Part shown: piece by piece, positions 55,600 to 64,000 of the stretch | Layout: each line of letters begins with the position of its first letter | Numbering within the stretch: position 1 is the first letter of the stretch | Origin: Brachycybe producta | Taxonomy: Eukaryota; Arthropoda; Diplopoda; Playtdesmida; Andrognathidae | Reading direction: 5' to 3' | DNA length: 64,000 nucleotides | Assembly: GCA_036925085.1 (NCBI GenBank) | Contig: JAUPFP010000010.1 | Span: forward strand, 3,178,474 to 3,242,473 | Made by a program: the position numbers and the translations under genes | The notes under the pieces: model-generated | Databases searched by the model: none | Seen by the model: only the letters and a program-made list of their open reading frames with translations | Told to the model about the DNA's origin: nothing

Positions 55600-56019
55600 T
55601 GGTTGCTGTGGGAGTCTCTCTCTTTATTAGTTCTTTAAGGCTGAATTTGACATCATTATGATTGATGACAACACTAACAAACAACAACAAAACTATAAGT
55701 AGAACACAACTGTCGTTGCAGAAAGAAAATAAAACATGTGTTGTTGTCTTCTTGTGCTCAGGAAACTATTTCTATTCTGGATTTTTTTTTAAAAAAAAAA
55801 GGGTTCAAACCCAAACATCTGGTCTAATTAAATCTGTTTTTCTCAACCTAACATTCTAGCCCTGTTTCTTCTACATGTATTGAAATTTCTAAAGGACTTT
55901 CAATTGTATGTGGGGCAGAAATCAAAACAAAACAATGTACCTCTTTTTCATAGTACATACAGCAGCTTTGAGTCTTGCATCAAGAATAGACTCAAGCCTA
56001 GTACACACCTCGATTCTTT
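55600..56019. other. No gene seen
   Basis: Nothing recognisable. Confidence 0.45.
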
Positions 56020-56027
56020 GTTGCGAT

Positions 56028-56822
56028 CAGGGCAGCAGTGATTTAAATCACATTGATTTAAATCGTGATTTAAATCAATTGATTTTTTTAACTAAATCAA
56101 ATGATTTTTTTAAAAAAATGTTCATATTTATTTAAACATTAAAATTATACAATAAAAAGAAAACAGTTCGCAGCATTTTTCTTTATGTTTATAAAAATAA
56201 AGTCGGGCGGTAGTCCTTTTGTTAATGCATTATTTTTGGGAAGTTAATATGCTTGAGGAAGTATCCCCAAATGACTGGTGGAAATCATTATAGGGACACA
56301 CATTGATATAAATAGCAATAGTAATCTATTTAAGAGCCTCAGAGGTAAACTGTGTTAAGTCACCAAACCTATATTTTACATGAAGAGTCATTTGAAAGTT
56401 TTTCTCTTCATTGAAGGAATTGTATATCGTATAAAGATGTAAAAAATCGTGTGTTTGTTTAAAAAAAAAGTGACAACACAGTTTACCTCTGAGACACTGA
56501 TTTGCTCTGGAAACTGAAAAGGCTGCAAAGCTCGTGTTTATGTTCAGAATGTGAAATTAAAATTGCTTGAAACTTATTATTTTCAAATTTGAATGTTTCT
56601 TAACATTTTTTTTCTTATTTTGCAATTATTTTACTAAATACTTAACAATTAACAATGTTATTACTCATTTTTGCAGACATCATCATAAAAAAAAATTAAT
56701 ATATCATATAAATGAAAAAAAAAATCAAAAAATCTGATTTAAATAAAAAAAATCTGATTTAAATCAAAAAAATCGATTTATTTAATTTTTTTTTAAAAAA
56801 ATCAAAAAAATCAGCCACCCTG
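56028..56822. mobile_element. hAT-type element, copy 2, with nested MITE
   Basis: Ends CAGGGCAGCAGTGATTTAAA and, inverted, CAGGGTGGCTGATTTTTTTG. Flanks GTTGCGAT (56020-56027) and GTTGTGAT (56823-56830), 7 of 8. Subterminal GATTTAAATC repeats as in 8351-9161. No transposase. Carries a CTCAGAGGTAAACTG MITE inside. Confidence 0.8.
56338..56505. mobile_element. CTCAGAGGTAAACTG MITE, copy 2
   Basis: CCTCAGAGGTAAACTGTGTT at the left, AACACAGTTTACCTCTGAGA at the right. Same family as 2433-2673. Confidence 0.7.
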
Positions 56823-56830
56823 GTTGTGAT

Positions 56831-58130
56831 ACATTATTGCGGGGCTGCTCCGATACAATGTTGCGGGGCTGAATCGCAACTGACGCGATTCAGATCTGCA
56901 ACATTTGTTCCCTGTCCACCACCTATACTCAAGTCTCTTTCAATCCTTCTGGCTTTCACCATGTCATTAACACCTGCGGGAGTGGCCCTGGTGGTTTGCA
57001 CAGGGCACACAAGCTTTTCTCAGCCGAGAACACATTCAGTTCACACTAAAATTAGAAGATTGGCGGCAGGAGTTCGAAATCCCAAAAACATAATTTAGTA
57101 GTGAATTTATACAGAAGGTTCTCAAGTAGTTTAACATGGCTTGGCGATTTTATCAGGCGCTAGATGGGTACATGGATTTCTTACTGAATTAATTATAAGA
57201 CGTTTTGACCACCTTTGAAAACAGAAAAAAAAGCGGGCTGAATTAAAAGGATGAACCGATGAACGGGATGAACATTTGAGGCAACTTTTAAAACCCAAAA
57301 CTGAATGCTTAAAGAATTGGATGAACAGTATACTTTTTTATACATCGTCATTTAGGTAGGGTTAAGTTAAAATGAGTTTGTTACAAAGGGCCTCGGGAGG
57401 GGGGAGGAGGCAGCCAGCCCAGAATGTAAAAAATTAATTCGATTTAAAAACATGATTTGTGTGTTCTCTGCACCCATGTTAATAGTGTTCATCCCTTGGT
57501 TCAGCCCAAGGTTTTTGTGTTCATCCATTTCTATATGCATTCTGTTTCAGGTTTTAGGATTGCCCATGACGCTCATCCTTTTATTCTGTCCCCAAAAAGC
57601 TAATATCTGAAAAAAAAAAAAAAAAAAGCAAAAAAAAAAAAAAACAAGCACAGAAAAGCGGCATCTGGAAATGATATATGGGTGAGGGTGTCTGTAAAAA
57701 AAATCGTCCGGGAACTATGTTAGCTTCACCTTCCTCTTTTTGGAAAAAGAAAGTATGTAATCCACATAATTGCTTTCTCGAGAAGATGAAATTGAATATA
57801 CGGCTACCTTCAGTGTGAAGATAGCATTATAAAGAATGTGTATCATGTACAGTCTATGTCATACAGTATCATGGTCTTCCTCATATGAGGCTTTTTATGG
57901 CCACATATTTGAGAAAAAAACGCGGTAACAATGAAACACATCTGGAAATTCTTTTATCTTAAAAAAAAGTAGCCCAGGAAAATCTTTACGCAGTCAAAGA
58001 AGAAAAAAATAAGTCTCCGGTTTCCGATTGCACCCTTTATAAGCAGGCATCAGCGGACTTCAACATACCTAGACGCTTTCCTGCGTGATTAGGCAGTATA
58101 CACGCTTTCACGTGAGAAAGAGTGTAAGGC
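56831..58130. other. No gene seen; poly-A tracts
   Basis: A runs at 57610-57645. The frame at 56826-57098 has no recognisable domain. Confidence 0.5.
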
Positions 58131-58338
58131 ACAGGGCAATTAGAAATCGGGACGAACAAAAGTTGGCTCCGCCCTTTTTATGACGACTGGAAACTTGTAA
58201 TTGGTTTGTTATGTAGTCTGACGTCACATGCTCCGCCCTTTTCAACGTCGAACCACACATCAAACCAATAAGAAGTTGCCGGTCGTCATAAAAAGGGCGG
58301 AGCCAACTTCCGTTTGTCCCGATTTCTAATTGCCTCTG
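58131..58338. mobile_element. CTCCGCCC foldback MITE, copy 5, with 9-bp duplication
   Basis: ACAGGGCAATTAGAAATCGG to CCGATTTCTAATTGCCTCT. Flanked on both sides by GTGTAAGGC (from 58122 and after the right end), an exact 9-bp target duplication, as in Mutator-like elements. Confidence 0.85.
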
Positions 58339-58342
58339 TGTA

Positions 58343-58678
58343 AGGCTAGGCGCAAATTGAGACGCGTGTGAGGCGACACAGCACAGCAACGCTGTTTTGT
58401 AACCAACGAAAATTAATAGGACGGTGTTAATTGGTAACACGACGCTACACAACACTGCTCGCGTCTGTTTACAGACGTGTGCGCTGTGGTCGAGACATAG
58501 TTTCTCGTGCCTCGTGTGCGACATGTCGTATTCAGGTCATTCATTTCTACACCTGGAACTGAGTCAAGAGTTCATGCAATGCGTCACAATATGCGAATCA
58601 CCACTCTACGCGTGGGACGTGTTTGCGTTACGTGTTCACGTTACGCGTCATACGCATCTCAATTTGCGCCTAGCCTAA
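58343..58678. mobile_element. MITE with AGGCTAGGCGCAAATTGAGA ends
   Basis: Left end AGGCTAGGCGCAAATTGAGA, right end TCTCAATTTGCGCCTAGCCT, a perfect 20-bp inverted pair. CpG-rich interior with GTGTTTGCGTTACGTG-like motifs. No target duplication recognised. Confidence 0.75.
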
Positions 58679-59210
58679 AGACAGTGCACGGTAAACGTAA
58701 AGCGCTTGGAGCCACGCACTCTGAACCCCGGTTTCGCGCGGTAATGCATGCGTGATTGGGCTTTACACGGCCCTTTTTTCGCGCGCGCGCCTATATAATA
58801 TGGCACGCTTTCGTGCACGAAAGAATGTGTATGAATTTTAGTGACAATCATCAATCGCCGCGCAAATGTATGCACAGTTTTTACTTCGCGGAAAACCGTA
58901 CGCTCTCGGGGTGTGCGGGAAAGCGCCTGTATGTAAAGGCCGCTATTGCAAAATATGCAACAAAAAATCAGAACAATAGTCGCCTTTATGCACAGATTCT
59001 TTCCCTTAGACTTGGAAGCGTACGCTTTTCCGCAAGGTAAAAACCGTGCATGTAATTGCGCGCTATTGGGTTTTATCACTAAAATGCGTACACGTTCTTT
59101 CGCACACGAAAATGTGTCATCTTATAGGCGCACGCAATAGAAAGGACGTGTGAGTGCGTGGCGCGCCTGTAGTTTGCAGTTTTATCCGGAGCGTGCGGTA
59201 TAGTTATTAC
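58679..59210. mobile_element. CpG-rich repeat, probable foldback element
   Basis: GC- and CpG-rich compared with its surroundings. CGCTTTCGTGCACGAAAGAA (58807) versus GTTCTTTCGCACACGAAAAT (59093), and CGCGGAAAACCGTACGC (58888) versus GCGTACGCTTTTCCGC (59017), show inverted and direct similarity. Ends not defined. Frames across it are not supported as genes. Confidence 0.5.
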
Positions 59211-59607
59211 CTCCATTTTTTTAAAAAAAATTCAAACTAACGTGTTGGTAAAGCGCGCGGTGTTAAAATCAACAAGCTACCACGGGGATTGCCTCCATGA
59301 CTGGCCACATGCTTTATTTTTACCATCTTTACACTGACACACTTTCTCTTGTGAAAGCGAGCCCATTGCCTAATCGCGCACAGGAAGCGTCTGTGTGTAA
59401 AGGTCGCTATTGGATTGTAACATTCTGATTGTTCTGCGTTTCAGAAGCAACAGTATAATCCATGTTTTAGAAAGTAGAACAGTAGCTGCATAATGTAAGA
59501 CTATGTTAATGTTGATATCTTCTAAAATAAGCTTTTTATATGACTGTAAAAATGACTCCAATTTCAAGCAGATCATGCTTAGCAGGCTCCAGAAAAAGTT
59601 CAGTTTT
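59211..59607. other. No gene seen
   Basis: Nothing recognisable. Confidence 0.45.
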
Positions 59608-60192
59608 TAAAGAGACCATATTTACCTCCAGGAATTTTTTTTTGTTAAAATATTGTCGAGACTTACTCAATGATTATCAAAATGATTTTTAAAATTAAGA
59701 ATAAGTCAATAAAATCATAAAAAAAAACTTAAAAATGAAGTGACTTTTCATGAGTCACCAAACAACTCCATTTTAAATTTTAAAAAAAACGAAAGTTTAC
59801 CTTTATACTCAGTTACCAATGTTGTCGCCTCACATTTCCATAATTCCTTAATCAAATACATGTATTCCCTAGTCATATTGAACTCAATACAACTTTCACA
59901 TCAACTCGAGACACGTCGGCAGTTGTGTTGGTATACAATTATTTCAATAGGGAATTAAAAGTAATGTGAGCTGACGACATCAGCATCTGAGTAGATAGGT
60001 AGACTTTTGTTTTATTCATTTTCATTGTCTGTTGTTTGGTGGCGCATCTATCTGATAAAGTCTATTTATATGAATGTCCATTATATTAATGACTTATTTT
60101 AAATTTAAAAAAATCGTTTTGACAATCGTTGGGTACCCCCTCTGCTTGACATTATTTTGAAAAGAAATTTCTGGAAGTAATGGTCTCTCTAA
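59608..60192. mobile_element. Inverted-repeat element, AAAGAGACCAT family, copy 1
   Basis: Left end AAAGAGACCATATTTACCTC, right end GGAAGTAATGGTCTCTCT. Shares GTTTGGTGGCGCATCTATC and AAAATGAAGTGACTTTTC with the next copy. No coding capacity. Confidence 0.6.
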
Positions 60193-60251
60193 GGTTATTA
60201 ACAACAAGATACTTTTCTATGACTTATTTACTCTTCTAGTTTCAAAAACGC

Positions 60252-60688
60252 TTTTAAAGAGACCATTACACCCCAAAAATATTGTCAAGACTTATCCAAA
60301 AATTGTCAAAACGATTTTTTAATTTTAAAATAAGTCATTAAAACCATAAAAAAAAACTTGAAAATGAAGTGACTTTTGACTGACGTCATTTTAAATTTCC
60401 AAAAATGAAAGACTCTTCTCCCCCCCTTTTTCCCATTTTTTGTGGCAAAGGTTGGCACCTCACATTTCCAGAATTCCTTAATGAAATTCATGTATTCCCT
60501 ATTCCTATTCAACTCAATACAACCTTCCACATGGAATAATTCAAATATTAAATCCACTAGTGGGGTAACCCGTCATAAATGACGGGAGCAAAATTACAGG
60601 CAATTGTGTGCATGTGCGTCGTTTTTTCCTTTTTTTACTCCTTTCATTTCAATTTCAGTCACCCCCTCCCACTTTTCCCCCTCCACGT

Positions 60689-60744
<56 letters not shown>

Positions 60745-61262
60745 CTCTCTCCCTCTCTCTCTCCCCCCCCTCTACACTTTCCAAACCTTTTCCCCTCTCC
60801 ACTTTAATATCATGGGGTTCTTGGATGGGAAGGGAGCAACATATAGTTGACCTTGAGAAAAAAAGCTGTTAATTTCTTCATTTATTTAAATTTATATAAA
60901 TTCCGATGTGCTTCAATGGTTGTACAGCGTTACTTCACAGATAGATAGATACCCACACAGACCTGGGATATTATATATATATATAAGATTACTTTAAAAT
61001 GAAAGTAATGTGAGCTGGTGACAACACATCAGAATTCGAGTAGAGGAGCAGACTTTGGGGAGGGTTTTGTTGCCAATGTCTGTTGTTTGGTGGCGCATCT
61101 ATCTGATAAAAGTTCATTTACATGAAGTCAACTGATTTTTAATTTTTTTTAAATTATATTAATCACTTATTTGAAATTTAAAAAATCGTTTTTTTGGCAA
61201 TCGTTGAATACTTCTTGACAATATTTTGACTAGAAATTTCTGGAGGTAATTAAACTCTTTTA
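60252..61262. mobile_element. AAAGAGACCAT family, copy 2, with Helitron insertion
   Basis: Left end TTTTAAAGAGACCATTAC, right end decayed near GGAGGTAATTAAACTC. A Helitron (60557-60968) is inserted inside. Without it the copy is about 600 bp, like copy 1. Confidence 0.6.
60557..60968 (-). mobile_element. Non-autonomous Helitron with expanded (CT)n
   Basis: Minus-strand 5' TCCCAGGTCTGTGTG at 60968 and 3' CTAG at 60557, flanked by A and T. Terminal hairpin CCCGTCATTTATGACGGG is perfect. An internal (CT)n of about 75 bp (60692-60770) replaces the shorter pyrimidine block of other copies. Confidence 0.85.
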
Positions 61263-61929
61263 AGTGTTTTTTTTTTTGTTGAAAAAAAAAATATGTTGAA
61301 AAAAAAAATATTCTTTTAAAATAACAGTACAATACAAAACGTGAAATAAAACTTTAATTCACTCCTCAACTCAGCTCTCCTGCAATACATCCCATATAAA
61401 CGATATCATAAGTTTGTTGTTATCTTGTTTCTCAACATTAAATACTATATGAACATGATGATATTACCAGATGAAAACATTTATTCGTGGTTTTTCGTTT
61501 TCGTTGTTTAGTTATTTATTTTTTTTTTTCGTTCTTCTTCTCCTTCCTCCTTTTCTCATGTCGTCTTCACAAACTAGAATTACCAGACATCTACGACAAT
61601 AAATCCAACACACATCTATTAAAACATTTTCTCTCTTGCTTTGCTGCAATGCAGATATTCCTAAGTCCTAGTTGTAGAGTATATAAGAAAAGGAATAGAC
61701 TGAAAAGCTAGACAAATAAAGAGACAGTATTATTTTGCTTTCTGATTGTTTGCTTTTTTTTTTTTGCTTTCTTCTTTTTTTTTTAAAAAAAAATTATGTT
61801 CAAATAAAAAATGCAAAACTTTTGAAAACGTTTAAGTGTACTTACATGTCTTATTTTCAGTAAGACATGTAGTACACAGAGTTAAATAGGGGCAGAACCA
61901 ACTTGGATGAAACAAAGAACAAAAATCCT
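61263..61929. other. AT-rich stretch, no gene seen
   Basis: T/A homopolymers and an inverted pair TACATGTCTTA / TAAGACATGTA (61851 and 61861). Confidence 0.5.
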
Positions 61930-62440
61930 GCTTAAAGCTGCTATTACACTAGCAACTTTTAAAGCAATAAAATGTGCAATGTGACATGCAACTCCCTTGT
62001 TTATAGTGTGATGTGACATGCAACTTGATAAAATTTTCCTTTCAACTAGTGTTAGACTCAGTCTCACCGACTTGAACAGGTTCAACTTCTGACAGACTTT
62101 TCAAGTAAACTTTCTGATAAACAACCAATCAGGCCGTTTGCTGGAAATGACATACATGTTACATTGAAAGAATTCTCGGTTTCACGACTTCCGGTTTATG
62201 AACTTCCTGTTAGTTGATTACAATATGGACACAAACCAAAGGGGGGGGGGGCAGACATTGAAGAAAATCACGTACGATTTTCAGTATGGATGGAAAAGTC
62301 ATTTTACTTTTTAGCTGCATTTTACTGGATATCTGGATATACCGAAAATACCGTACGAGATTTACCCGAATGTCGCGATGCTCCTTGACATAAACGAAGT
62401 TTTGAAAACTTGATTGGCAACTAGCTTGCATAGTGTGAAA
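61930..62440. mobile_element. TATTACACTAGCAACTTTT family, copy 2
   Basis: Left end GCTGCTATTACACTAGCAAC. The interior (CTTCTGACAGAC, AACAACCAATCAGGC, ACTTCCGGTTTATGAA) is an inverted copy of 53870-54340. The right end is not clear. Confidence 0.55.
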
Positions 62441-62514
62441 TAGTACGAGTGGTATGATATAGGTGTAGTGTTAGGTGTTATATACATATAAGTCACCACT
62501 ACCTCAACATAGAT

Positions 62515-62660
62515 GCAATACACAGTTTATTTGAAGTTTGGTTTAGGACAAGACCATTCTATCATCTGCTTGAAAATGTTAAGGCTAAAAAAATCTGTCC
62601 TTTCAAGGAAACTGTCCCAACCAGGGCTATTTGGCTCACACCAGTTTGAGAAAGACTGCA
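62515..62660 (-). pseudogene. Fragment of a LINE1-family reverse transcriptase
   Basis: The minus-strand frame reads GWDSFLERTDFFSLNIFKQM and SCPKPN, aligning with GWDSLLARRSDFSLNIFNRM in the LINE1 C-terminus (14096-14482). About 45 codons, no boundaries. Confidence 0.65.
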
Positions 62661-63040
62661 TTAGTGCATATTTTAATACATGTTTAGAGTTTTTTTTTGA
62701 ATTGCTTACAATTTGCATGTAGGCCTGCATATACATGTATTTTGGAGTTTCCTTTCATACAAATATCCTGCATCTGCATTAAACAAAATGTTACATTGGA
62801 TATGATCAATAGTAACACATTGCATATAATCCATTAACTTGAATGTCATTTATTTGTGTCAAGTTTGTCAACATTAACAAATCAAAAAAAAATTTACTTG
62901 GCTTGTCAAGCTGTCAGCAATGTTAAAAGAGATATAATGGGCACAAAAAAATTATTTAAACTTAGTTTTTTAGTCACATTTATTTCGTTCCTTGATAGGA
63001 TAAAAAATGAGAAAGAGAAAAAAAAGAAGCTACTGACACA
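62661..63040. other. No gene seen
   Basis: AT-rich. No feature. Confidence 0.45.
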
Positions 63041-63196
63041 GAAAGAGAGAGAGAGAGAGAAACAGAGAGAGAGAGAGAGAAAAGAAAGACAGAGAGAGAG
63101 TAGAGAGAGAGAGAGAGTAGAGAGACAGAGATAGAGAGGAGAGAGAGACAGAGAGAGAGAAAAGAAAGACAGAGAGAGAGGGAGGGAAGAGAGAGA

Positions 63197-63230
<34 letters not shown>

Positions 63231-63252
63231 CAGAGAGAGAGAGGGAGAGGTT
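63041..63252. repeat. (GA)n purine-rich microsatellite, ~210 bp
   Basis: GAGAGA and GACAGAGAGAG runs. The Ser/Leu-rich frames on the minus strand and Arg/Glu-rich ones on the plus strand are artefacts of this tract. Confidence 0.95.
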
Positions 63253-63254
63253 GG

Positions 63255-64000
63255 GAGAGTGCCGTGACGAACCCCAAGTGCCTGGTATTTCTGGCCGAAG
63301 TTGAAAAAGTGAAGTCCAGAATGGAGTATGGAGGCCAATAGGACCTACAATCAACCAGAGCTCAGGAGGCCCAACATGGAAGACGAGATGGAACCAGCCA
63401 GCACCCGCATCCTCCAACTCAATCTGGGTAGAGGCACAGCAGAAGGAACAAAGGTGAGAGTTACTGCACAAGAGGGAGCCTTTGACATTCTGTGTTTACA
63501 GGAGCCACGCAGGAACCTGTCTGGGACCCCCTATGACTGAAAAGTAGTGTCTGGGGCAAAGACGCGCTGGGTACTGATGGCGTTCAGGCCAGGCTTCAGG
63601 GGAGCGGTGCTGGCAATGGAGGACTGCACAGATGCCATCGAGTGCATCGCGGTGGGGACCGGGATGGCGAGGTGGACTCTGGTCAACCTTTACTGTGCAC
63701 GGCAGGTCAGTCTGGAGGGTGCCCTGGCAGCCTTGGAGGCCATTGACCGGAAGTAGTGGAACCCCAAGGTCATTGTGGGTGACTTTAATGCGAAAGACCC
63801 ACTGGGGATCTCCCACCTCAGATAGAAGGGGCAGAGGATGCGTGGACTTCATCACCCGCAACGTGTATGACATAGCCAACGACGAGGCATGCGGTCTGAC
63901 ATTCTCCTCAACCAGTGGCTCTAGTTTTATCGACCTGACGCTGCTGAAGGGGTGGCAGACTGGACCTGGACTATCTCTAGGGATGACAGCCTCAGCGACC
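63255..64000 (+). pseudogene. LINE4 endonuclease domain, runs off window
   Basis: GC-rich, unlike its surroundings. The frame reads RILQLNLGRG and DILCLQEP (metal-binding Glu), then after a stop at 63538 RWTLVNLYCA, VIVGDFNAKDPLG (catalytic D-x-N) and, in a further frame, FIDLTLLKGW. These are the ordered motifs of the AP endonuclease of R1-like LINEs. At least one stop and one frameshift. RT would lie beyond 64000. Confidence 0.75.

Noticed and set aside
56826..57098. A 90-residue frame with a hydrophobic centre
   Set aside because: No recognisable domain, begins at the hAT target duplication, and no upstream or downstream exon signals could be supported.
62906..63471. Ser/Leu-rich frames on the minus strand
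   Set aside because: Created by the (GA)n microsatellite at 63041-63252.

Overview
The window looks like intergenic, repeat-dominated nuclear DNA from an animal, most likely an invertebrate. It is AT-rich with scattered GC-rich insertions. It holds several clades of non-LTR retrotransposon, LTRs, Helitrons, hAT, mariner, piggyBac-like and foldback elements, and a decayed Polinton/Maverick. I could not name the species. I found no intact host gene, rRNA, tRNA or CRISPR array. Nearly every long open frame is a fragment or shadow of a transposable element.

The most interesting part is 12.19-20.45 kb. This is one broken Polinton (virus-like DNA transposon). A plus-strand capsid module holds a basic pX-like protein, the major capsid protein and an adenain-type protease. 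It converges on a minus-strand module of protein-primed-type DNA polymerase B followed 50 bp later by a dUTPase. The protease is split by a 4.2-kb LINE (LINE1). LINE1 itself contains a second LINE (LINE2, 8-bp target duplication) and a solo LTR (4-bp duplication). The polymerase is split by another solo LTR. Integrase and packaging ATPase are not visible.

0-12 kb: nested LTRs (LTR3 inside LTR2), a TTAA-flanked piggyBac-like element, an RTE tail, a hAT element with an 8-bp duplication, and a tandem pair of non-autonomous Helitrons. 20.7-37.7 kb: solo LTRs of family LTR1, hAT and foldback MITEs, a second Helitron pair, and a mariner split by an FB-type minisatellite foldback with a 9-bp duplication. 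37.7-44.2 kb: a long decayed R1/I-like LINE (LINE3) with zinc-knuckle ORF1, endonuclease, RT and RNase H, broken near its 3' end by an LTR1 copy. 44.2-63 kb: inverted-repeat elements, many nested, plus microsatellites. 63.3-64 kb: the endonuclease of another LINE, which runs off the window.

Five LTR1 copies, each with a matching or near-matching 4-bp target duplication, let their inner structure be compared. A hairpin at the poly(A) signal and a run of hairpins downstream keep pairing while their sequences change, which suggests a selected RNA structure. Boundaries below rest on target duplications read directly from the sequence wherever stated. Clade and family names rest on recalled motifs, not on a search.
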